Origin: Vesta saturnalis
Lineage: Eukaryota > Arthropoda > Insecta > Coleoptera > Lampyridae
Length of the DNA stretch: 64,000 bases
Assembly (NCBI GenBank): GCA_036346205.1
Contig: JARFJB010001970.1
Location: forward strand, 1,020,001-1,084,000
Direction of reading: 5' to 3'
Translations under genes and position numbers: made by a program
The notes under the pieces: model-generated
What the model saw: only the letters and a program-made list of their open reading frames with translations
What the model was told of the DNA's origin: nothing
Databases searched by the model: none
Part shown: piece by piece, positions 42,339 through 51,846 of the stretch
How the letters are laid out: every line of letters starts with the position of its first letter
Position numbering within the stretch: the stretch's first letter is position 1

Positions 42339-43961
42339 AGGGTTTTCAAAATTAAGTCGGCACTATTGCTATCTTCGTTATTATTGGTGCTGCGAAGTCG
42401 GTTAAATGAGCAATATCCTTAATAGATGGAAAATTAAATTCTGAACGAATAAGTTCCTATGACAAAGTTATTGATCATTTACCAAATTCATCAAGGTGGC
42501 TGTGTCAACTATTTTTCTGTATTACCATAGAGTAGAAAATGAAAAGAATATCAGACAATTGAAACAGGATTCTTTATTCTAAGCGATAATAATAATAAGG
42601 AACAACAAAACAAAACAAAACTCAAATTATATGTTCGAAAACATCACCCTCTTGCTCCAAGCATTTCTGGGCCCGCTTGTAGACACTTTTAGTAACCTTA
42701 GCAATGGATCTACCATCAATATTATTGATGGCGTGAACGATGCTTTGCTGGAGATCCTCAAGGTTATCATACCGCCTGTTGTACACCACACTCTTCACAT
42801 ATCCCCAAAAGAAAAAATCCATTGGAGTAATGTCAGGTGATCGAGGAGGCGTACGTATAGGCCCATTAGTTGATAAATATCTGTCATCAAAAAAATTGTT
42901 TAATATTGTATCTATCTGACGAACGGGGGGGAGGGGCTCCGTCTTGTTGGAAATAAATGTTCTGCCTATCCATTAAATTTATATCATCCAAGAAGTCTTG
43001 GAGTGTGGCAGTCAACATTTCGGCGTACCGCTCACCAGTTAACGCACCCTGATAAAATACTGGACCAACAATTATCGAGCCAATTAAACCGCACCAAACA
43101 TTAACACTGAAGCGTCTCTGCGGGTTACAAGATCGGTAGAGCATCGGATTTTCTCGACTCCAAAAATGGCTGTTTTTCCTGTTGAACATGCCCCTATTGG
43201 AAAAAGTTAATTCGTCACTCCATAGAATTGAGCTCCAAAAATCATTATTGGTTCTCATTTGATTAATAAACCAGTGACAAAACAGAACACATCTTTCTTG
43301 ATCTCCTGGTACTAGTGTCTATGTAGGTCGGAACTTATACCCAAACATAGTCCATTTTCTTGCACTAAATCATTAATTGAGTTGTTGGGATGTGCTTCAA
43401 AATAAGCTAACACATTAATTTCAGTTTCTTCACTAATTATACATTGTTTATTAGATCTGGATTTCTTAAACACGCTCGAATTAGATCTAAATTTACGATA
43501 CAAAACCAAAAAGTATCTTCTATCCGGCAAATGACGCGTAGGAAACAAATCACTGTAACGCTCACGCGCTCGATAACTGTTTTTTTGACAAACGATGTAA
43601 CATTCTATCATATCACACTTTTCTGAATGGGAGAAAAGCATTTTTCTATTCAAAAACACAAACTCTTAACTCTTTATTAGCAAACTTCAATTTGACATAT
43701 GTTTTTAACATTAGGGTAAAATGTCATAGGAACTTTTTTGTTCAGAATTTAATTTTCCATCGATTATGGATACTGTATACTGGGTGTGCCATTTAAAAAA
43801 TTGGAAATTTTTGACATAACTCGCGAACACGAAGTTCAATTTTTATTTTGATTTCACCTTCGTAACGAGCGGAAAAAATGCTACTTCTTTGCCCATTTAA
43901 CCGACTTCGTATCACCAATAATAACGAAGGTAGCAATAGTACCGACTTAACTTTGAAAACC

Positions 43962-43964
<3 letters not shown>
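42339..43964 (-). mobile_element. Mariner-like DNA transposon inserted in a (TA)n run
   Basis: About 1.63 kb with roughly 70-bp terminal inverted repeats (AGGGTTTTCAAAATTAAGTC at left, complement of CAGGGTTTTCAAAGTTAAGT at right). (TA)n lies on both sides (about 42286-42333 and 43965-44032), consistent with TA target choice splitting one microsatellite. Contains a minus-strand transposase pseudogene. Confidence 0.85.
42622..43660 (-). pseudogene. Mariner/DUF4817-type transposase, broken
   Basis: The minus strand begins MFLNRKMLFSHSEKCDMIECY, with a DUF4817-like helical N-terminus (43659-43312), followed by the catalytic part: ILWSDELTFSNRGMFN (first Asp), FSVNVWCGLIGS, YFQQDGAPPP (second Asp), PRSPDITPMDFFFWGYVKS (third Asp) and a C-terminal LEQEGDVFEHI. 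Breaks are a frameshift near 43300 and one at the G run near 42930. All catalytic acids are visible, so the inactivating changes are few. Confidence 0.82.
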
Positions 43965-44035
<71 letters not shown>

Positions 44036-44054
44036 CAACATTAAAACGTTAAAG

Positions 44055-44810
44055 TTATTTACAATTTGAAATCTTTAATGACATATTTCATGTAACTAAA
44101 TCAAAACATACTATATTTTTATTTTTATAATTTTTTTTTTCTAAATTTTCTAAAATAGGATCGTAACAATTTGGTAAATCTTCTATATCTATTTTCCTAT
44201 TACCTACGTTTTATTAATTTTGATGAATAACATTTCCGAAATGAGTCGTTTTTTATAATTATTTTCTAAATCTAAAATTTTAACCGCATTAAAATCGAGA
44301 GAAAGTTTTAAATCTGTAGCATGTTTTGCCAAAGTCGTACAATTTGGTTTTAAATTAATGTCGCCTTTGTGTTGTAAAATTCTATTTTTTAACGGTTGTA
44401 AAGTAGTACCAATATCTAATTTATTATAAGAGGAACATGGTGTTTCATAAATGGTATTTGTTTTACTTACTTTAGGAATATTGGTTTTTAAATTAGTGAA
44501 TAAACTATAGCTTTTATTTAGTGGAAGAAATGCGGGTGTGATATTGAATTTGGATAATTATTTATAATTTAAACTTTTTTATTTACAAAAGAAATTGCAA
44601 CAAAATTGTTAGTTTTTGTTTTTTCCATTTTACTTATTTTATTATTATAAAATTTGTTTATTTGTTCTTTAATAATATTTTTTATAAAATTAATTGGATA
44701 ATTATTATTTTTAAAAGCTAATTAATTTACTTTCATTAAAATTTTTTGGTCGAAATTCGGGGTCTGACAAATGTAAACATTTTTGATTAGCTTTTCCAAT
44801 TGTGTTTATT
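44055..44810 (-). pseudogene. Penelope-like element, inverted 3' partial copy
   Basis: This is the reverse complement of the end of the neighbouring + copy, covering the RT thumb, a GIY-YIG region (about 44470-44350) and the C-terminal part. Compared with the + copy it keeps about 10 bp that are deleted at 46215, but lacks the hammerhead-like block at its outer end. Stops are frequent. Confidence 0.7.
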
Positions 44811-44814
44811 TTCA

Positions 44815-44978
44815 TACGTTAATCCACAATTGGTTTGAATCCTTTAAATGATATGACGAAAGACTCACATACGTTAATCCAAAATTGGTTTAATTCCTTT
44901 AAATAATATGACCAAAGATTCACATACGTTAATCCAAAATTGGTTTAATGAAGGAATTATTAATAATACAGAACTAAA
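44815..44978 (+). repeat. 55-bp tandem repeat at the junction of two Penelope copies
   Basis: TACGTTAATCC...AATTGGTTT units start at 44815, 44870 and 44925 (period 55, about 2.3 units complete). The repeated words belong to the 5' part of the + copy coding region (HTLIQNWF), so the amplification occurred inside the element where it meets the inverted copy. Confidence 0.85.
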
Positions 44979-46560
44979 CTTCCTAAAAATCAAATATCCA
45001 ATAATTCCTCAATTATATTTTCTTCCTAAAATACATAAAACTGATAGACCTTTTAGAGCGATTGTTGCTTCAATAAATTTCCCAATATATATTATATCTA
45101 AATTTTTATCCAGAATTATTAATAATATTTTAATGAAGAAACCTTACTCCATTAAAAATTCTACAGAATTTGCAAAGAAAATTCGACTTATACAAATTAA
45201 AGATAATCATAAACTAATTTCTTTAGATGTTTGTTCACTTTTTGCAAATATACTTATTGATTTGGCCTTGGATATTTTAAATAAAATATGGAAATATATT
45301 AAAATACATCCAAATTAAAAAGTAATCAATTTATAGAAGGGGTGGCCTTTTGTTTAAATACAACTATTTCCAATTTCATGACAAGTTTTATAAACAAAAT
45401 TATGGATGTGCCACGGGTTCACCAATTTCGGCTGCAATTGCAAATTTGGTAATGGAATTTTTAGAAGATCTTTGTTTACGAGATCTTAATTTGTGTACTT
45501 CTTTTTACTTTCGTTATGTTGACGATACTATTGTAACAGCCGAAGAAAACAATTTTGAACATGTAATGGAGATTTTTAATGGATTCCATCCTAAACTTAA
45601 TTTCACTGCGAAAAGTGAAAAAAATAACAAAATTTCATTTTTAGATACGTTACTAATTCGACACACTTATAAAATCAAATTAGATTGGTTTCAAAAAGAA
45701 ATTCATAGTTGGAAATATTTACATTTTGATTCAACCCATCCAATAAGCATGAAAATAAAAACCATTGGAAATACTGTTCAAAAATGTTTACATTTATCGA
45801 ATTTCGACCAAAAAATCGTAATAAAACCAAATTAGCTTTTAAAAATATTAATTATCCAATTAATTTTATAAAAAATTTTATTAAAAAACAAATAAACAAA
45901 TTTTATAATAATAAAATAAGTAAAATGAAAAAAACAAAAACTAACAATTTTGTTGCAATTTCTTTTGTAAATAAAAAAAGTTCAAATGTTAAATAATTAT
46001 CCAAATTCAATACCACCTACATTTTCTCCACTACATAAAAGCTATCATTTATTTATTCACTAATTTAAAAACCAAAATTCCTAAAGTAAATAAAACAAAT
46101 ACCGTTTATGAAATACCATGTTCCTCTTGTAATAAATTATATACTGGTACTACCTTACAACCGTTAAAAAATAGAATTTTACAACACAAAAGCGACATTA
46201 ATTTAAAACCAAATTGGCAAAACATATTATAGATTTAAAACATTCTTTCGATATTAACGCGGTTAAAATTTTAGATTTAGAAAATGATTATAAGAAACGG
46301 CCCATTTCAGAAATGTTATTCATAAAAATTAATAAAAACTTATGTAATAGCAACAAAGATATAGAAGATTTACCAAATTATTACGATTCTACTTTAGAAA
46401 ATGTATAAAAAAAAATTTATGAAAATCAAAATATGGTATGTTTTGATTTAGTTACATGAAACATGTCATTATGGATTGCAAATTCTCATTTCTGAAGAAG
46501 ATATCAAACGATATCGAAATATAAAAATAACATTAATGTTGTTATTTATTGACTAAATAA
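44870..46560 (+). pseudogene. Penelope-like retroelement with RT and GIY-YIG regions
   Basis: RT signatures are PQLYFLPKIHKTDRPFRAI, LISLDVCSLFANI (motif A Asp), GCATGSPISAAIANLVMEFL (motif B) and FRYVDDTIV (catalytic YVDD, about 45510-45535), followed by NKISFLDTLLIR. After frame breaks near 45318 and 45835, the GIY-YIG endonuclease follows: VYEIPCSSCNKLYTGTTLQP...LQHKSD (46104-46203) with the paired Cys typical of Penelope elements. The active-site Tyr and Gly are present. A deletion near 46215 shifts the frame. The copy ends beyond the hammerhead-like motif at about 46490-46530. Telomere-associated or athena-type relatives lack GIY-YIG, so this is the canonical Penelope type. Confidence 0.85.
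46485..46530 (+). ncRNA. Hammerhead-like ribozyme motif 2, at a Penelope 3' end
   Basis: CTGAAGA (46492-46498), one extra A, stem II GATATC/GATATC (46500-46505 with 46510-46515, loop AAAC), GAA (46516-46518), palindromic ATAT (46519-46522), then A46523 as non-G cleavage position. Stem I is TTT/AAA (46489-46491 with 46524-46526). It lies 90 bases after the end of the GIY-YIG open frame, where Penelope elements are known to carry hammerheads. Confidence 0.55.
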
Positions 46561-46568
46561 CTAATAAC

Positions 46569-46573
<5 letters not shown>

Positions 46574-46637
<64 letters not shown>
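46574..46637. repeat. (AT)n microsatellite
   Basis: About 64 bp of TA dinucleotides directly abutting the left end of the long-TIR element. Confidence 0.95.
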
Positions 46638-46642
<5 letters not shown>

Positions 46643-48160
46643 GTTTGGTACATCGATGCAAAGATTTAAAGGGTGATAGAATACGTGATTTTGAGCCGAT
46701 TTAAGCAAACATACCTATATACCAAGTGTTGCCGTTTTGAGATAATGCCACTTTTAATATTTCTTGATTTTACCGTGTTTTCTGCAAATATCAAGTGTAC
46801 AAGAGTAACAAGCCGTCTTATCGCAAATTTATACTAAGTTTTTTATTCCTTATGAAGTGATTGTTCATATTCTTTTACCAGAAAAGCCTAATATGTCTTT
46901 GGTTCTTGCCTAGAACTTCTTAAACATGAAAGTTTTAATTTGTAAAAAGCAATCACTAAAATTCAAACGTGGATTTAGTCTAAAATCTTTCGTTAATTTT
47001 TTCCAATTTCAGTAAAACTTCCTTGGGCAATGGTCTTTAAGATAGCATGAATAGATTTACAAAAAATTTTTACAAACTGGAAAAATTGAATTTAATTACC
47101 AAGTACCCCTAGGCGCATTCCAAAACGTAAAATAGACCTTCATTATTTAGTTTAAATAGTTTAAAAAAAGCAGATTTTTAGAAAATGTCCGATTTATTAA
47201 AACATTAATAGTATTATTATTTGGTGTTCAAAATTAGTACTGCACGAGGCAATATTATATTGAGTATCAAGAACAGTAAGGGACGTTTACCGGTCGCCGG
47301 CCATGTTTGGAGGCTGAGCAATAGCGAATTTGGCCGGAGACCGGTAAAACCCTTAATGTTCGTGATGCTCATACTGTTTTTTGCACGATTGTATTAAATT
47401 TACCACAATTGAAATTATTTCCACTAAATAAACGAAAAGTCAAAAGTAACGTTTTAAATAGCAATGTAGATTCACTTGAAAATAAACTCGATTTTGCTAA
47501 GAAAATTTTACATTCCAGTGTTAGTGAGGTGAAAGAAATCTTGAATTCAGAAACAGTTTCTGTAAACTCAAGTACTGGGTGGAACGATAACCGCAAAACA
47601 TTTTCTAAAAATCTGCTTTTTAAACTATTTAAACTAAATAATGAAGGGCTATTTTACGTTTTGGCGAATGCGCCTAGGGGTATTTTGGTAATTAAATTCA
47701 ATTTTTCCAATTTGTGAAAATTTTTTCTAAATCTATTCATGCTATCTTAAAGACCATTGCCCAAAGAAGTTTTACTGAAATTGGAAAAAAAAATAACGAA
47801 AGATTTTAGACTAAATCCACGTTTGAATTTTAGTGATTGCTTTTTTACAAATTAAAACTTTCATGTTTAAGAAGTTCTAGGCAAGAACCAAAGACAGTTT
47901 AGGCTTTTCTGATAAAATAATATGAACAATCACTTCATGAGGAATAAAAAAACTTAGTATAAATTTGCGATAAGACGGCTTATTACGCTTGTACACTTCG
48001 ATATTTGCAGAAAAGCACAGTAAAATCAAGAAATATTAAAAGTGGCATTATCTCAAAAACGGCAACGCTTGGTATATAAGCATGTTTGCTTAAATCGACT
48101 CAAAATCACCTATTATATCACCCCTTTAAATATTTGCATCGATGTACCAAACACCCTGTA
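46638..48160. mobile_element. 1.5-kb foldback-type element with about 550-bp inverted arms
   Basis: 46638-47190 and 47599-48160 are inverted copies, about 90 percent alike by eye (for example TTGGTACATCGATG near both tips). The right tip is TACAGGGTGTTTGGTACATC in complement; the left tip has lost GGG. (TA)n lies to the left. The 410-bp centre contains a second, smaller foldback (47241-47305 with 47328-47388). No transposase is present, so it is non-autonomous. Confidence 0.85.
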
Positions 48161-49074
48161 TATGTGTGTGTATAAATTAAATGCCAATGATTATAAACTT
48201 CTTACTAGATATCATTTATATATGAAAACAATTAAAAGTAAAATGTAGACTATAAGAAATTTTTTTTATTGCAGAACACTTATTAATAGTCTATTTTCAT
48301 AGGGCTCCAACATGGCCGCTCTCTTCGATCTCCTGCTAAGTTTGAAAAATCGTTATTTTATGATAATATTGAGAATGTTGGCATTTCCGAAAAACTTTTT
48401 TATTCTGAATACGCACGTTTCAAGATGGCGACGTGAACAATTTTAAAAAAAATCATATTCTAGTTAAAAATCAAGCGGTTTTAGAAAACAAAAAGAAAGC
48501 AAAGTACTTGGAAGAATCTATACTTTCCAAAAAAATATTGAAGTTTCTAAATATGTAATTTTTGTGTAAATTCACCCAAAAAATCAATCCAACGATATAT
48601 AACCTGTTGAGGCTTGAGGAAAAACAAGATCTAAAAATACCAAAAAAAAACAACCCACAGTGCCGCTCCGTTTCGTACGCCCTTGAATTCGCAAATGCCC
48701 ACTTAATTACGCGTGAGCGGTTCAGGGTTAGAAGATATTATTCGTGCAGTAATTCGTGTTATAAATGTCAAACGTAAACAAGTGTGAAGTACATTTAGAA
48801 GCAAATTTAGAAGGTTACTATGGAGTTTGATTCTAACCTCAGTTTTTTTATGTAAAAAACTCGTTATAAAAAGACGAGATATATTTGCAACACCAGCTTC
48901 GTTAAGTAAAAAATTAAAATATCCGTGAAGCAAAGACTAAATTATGGTGACAAAAATATTATGTGGCAAAATTTGCAAAAGCTGTTTAGCGATTTCGAAT
49001 TAGAAGTTATTTTGAATAATAAACAATATATCACAGATAGTGCTACTCATACCTAACAAGCAAAACAAATATAA
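48161..49074. other. No gene recognised
   Basis: AT-rich sequence with scattered short open frames that match no family I know. No TIR or tandem structure is visible. Confidence 0.35.
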
Positions 49075-49915
49075 AGAGATTATTATAAGTCTTTGTTATG
49101 AACGAGTAAGTTCAAAAGTAAATATGGAATTAAAAATTATTAGTAATTTTATTAAATACATAAATAAAAAGTTTACCACAAGTAGGATTTGAACCTACGA
49201 CCTGTACTTTGCTATAGTACCACGCTAACTAAGTGCGCTATCGAGATTCAAGCCCCAATCGATTTATATGTTGTCTTTATGTATGTAGAACTGATGTAAA
49301 TTCTAAATATTATGAGATTACAATCAAATTACTTATATTAATGGAATGTGAGCCTGCACATACCAGAGCAACTTGACTATTATTAAATTATTATAAGTTT
49401 TTGTTATTACCGAATAAGTTCAAATTAAAAATTATTATTAATTTAATTAAATACATAAATAAAAAGCTTACCTCGAGTAGGACTTGAACCTACGAGCAGT
49501 ACTTTGCTAGAGTAGCGCGCTAACCAACTACGCTATCGTACAAGTACAAGTACAAGCCCCAATCAATGTAAATTTTGTCTTTATGTATGTAGAACTGATG
49601 TAAATTCCAAATTTAATGAGATAACAATCAAATTGCTTATATTAATAGAATGTGAGCCTACAATATCGCAACCAACGTAACTTGACTAATACTAAATTAT
49701 TATAAGTTTTCGTTGTGAACGAATAAATTCAAAAGTAAATACGTAATTAAAAATTATTATTCATTTTATTAAATACATAAATAAAAAGTTTACCTCGAGT
49801 AGCATTTGAACCTAAGACCTCTACTTTGCGAAGTACAGGTCGTGGGTTCAAATCCTACTCGATGTAAACTTTTTATTTATGTATTTAATAAACTTAATAA
49901 TAACTTTTATATATA
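49075..49915 (-). repeat. Tandem array of about 304-bp tRNA-Ala-like repeat, last unit folded back
   Basis: Unit starts (ATTATAAGTTTTTGTTATGAAC-like) at about 49078, 49383 and 49690 give a period near 304 bp. Each unit carries, in minus orientation, the tRNA-like block with anticodon arm and GGTTCAAATCCTAC-type T-arm plus the same flanks. The third unit turns back on itself at about 49825-49840 (CTTTGCGAAG) and runs outwards as a + copy to 49915. Arms are 80-90 bp. Confidence 0.75.
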
Positions 49916-49989
49916 AAGAGACTTGAAAAAAAAGTAGTGTTCAGTCCACATCCCAGCTTATAGACAGAGGCTTTCAAGAAATACTTTTG

Positions 49990-51846
49990 ATAGTGAAAAA
50001 TGTGTTCTTCGTCAAGAGGTAAAGAAAATTTGTACAACATTTCGTCTGATAATATGTCAGAAATTTAAAAATATGGGAATGTGCACAACTGGCTCTAGCC
50101 TAATATTACTCACTGTCACTGACGATCCCTAAGTTGCAGTTCTGTGACATGAAATACCATTTGAGCTGTTTTCGAAAACAAGAACGAATGGTTATGAGAG
50201 GAGAATCTTCTCAAACATCTCCTGACATCACTATACATAAAACCGATGTAGTTAATGTCCAATTAATAAGTTTTATCAGGTCTAGATTGTCGGAAAATGA
50301 CCAAACAATATATTAAACATGAATGACATTCAAAAAACGTATCAAAATGCTGGGAAATGTAAACATTAAATTTGAAGCTCAACAGATCTATAAACCGTTT
50401 TCAAAAAAACTACTGAATGCTAATATTCCATCTTTAATTTTCCAAAAACCAAAAAGGAAAACGGATCCCGATCAAAGCAATAAAAGTTATCGATGCTAAA
50501 AACCAACAAAAGTTGCTGATAGTAAGTGAAGCCGCCAAAGTAATTCGAGATGAATTTAAAAATACACCAAAATGGAATTTTCAAGAAAATTTTGATGACT
50601 ATACGGACCCACCGATTTTATTATATTTCATAAAAATTTTTATTTTTATTTGATCAAAAAAAAATTAAGTGTTCCCAAAACCGAGAACCAGGATCAAAGA
50701 AATCTGCTTCAATAGTATGTCAACATGCATTAAATAGCGATAAAAGGTCGAAAAATGTTTCAACTAGCACAAGCAAAAATTATGACACCCCTCTGTCAGA
50801 AGGTTTAGATGTGCACAATAATTTTAGATAAATAAAAACGGTAGATACATTACATAAGCTAAACCTATCAATAGATTATCAAAAGGTTTTGCAGGTAGAG
50901 GACTGTATAAAAAATTGTTTGTATGAAAATTTGCGAAATATTAGGCTGTATTTGGGCGTATGCCCACCCAAATGGCTAAATAAGAACAAATTTGTATGGA
51001 TTGGTATCGATAATATAGACTTTCTTGAAGCCACTCCAAGTTGCATGGATACATTGCACGGAACACTTACGGCTGTAATTCAGCATAAATGAGAAACCGA
51101 CGATGGAGATCCTGTTTTAACAGCGTTAGTGATAAACGGAAAGATTGAAAGTAAAACTAAAAGTTCTTTAGAAAATGATTTGTTCAACAATTGCAGTAAT
51201 TTTACCTCACCCAATCCAATAGCAACAAAATTAGATAGTATTACTTGAGGATATCTTATTAATATTATGAATGATAACCTATGTGGGATGGTTCCATGTT
51301 TGGTTCAGAGCAAAATACTTTAGGCACATGGGCGGATTTTAACTCCCTTAAATCGGATCCCAACAAAAAATTTAATGTTTCTTTACAAGCACCTTTAATT
51401 CCGTTTCCACTCACTAAGCATAACGTGCTTTACAGAGCAATTAAAGAAGTCGAAGCAGTAAATTGTCTCGCTAATGGAAATGATGCAGTAGACATTGTTT
51501 TTGACATGCAACTTTATGACTTAGCTATGGAACTTTGGGTTAAAGACAAAACCATTCAGAAGCAATTTATTTTCAGGCCGAGAGAGATTCATGTTGTCTT
51601 CATGTCGTTGTCTGTTTTAGGACAATATATAGAAGAAAATGGTATCAATCAAGCATAGACCGCAGCAGGTATGTGCACCGCATCAACCGTAAATAAAATA
51701 TTGGAGGGCAAGCAGTATTATCGTTGTTTGGAGGCATAAATGGTAACAGCATTAGCTCTCTGTGATTTCTTAATGGAAAAATTTATACCTGAAAAAGAAA
51801 CTACGGATTACTATAAATTACGTTCCAGAGATGTTGTGAACTTATA
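49990..51846 (+). pseudogene. 5' part of a broken PIN/FEN-like element-associated gene
   Basis: Degenerate coding segments in several frames match a large protein family found repeatedly in beetles, aphids, cnidarians and other invertebrates. These are KYHLSCFRKQERM (50150), WIGIDNIDFLEATPS...HGTLTAV (about 51000-51080), LGTWADFNSLK and APLIPFPLTKHNVL (51320-51420), IVFDMQLYDLAMELW (51500), FRPREIHVVFMSLSVLGQYI (51570) and VNKILEGKQYYRCLEA (51690). Stops and frameshifts are frequent. The gene is cut at 51846 by a TIR element and resumes at 54538. Confidence 0.65.
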
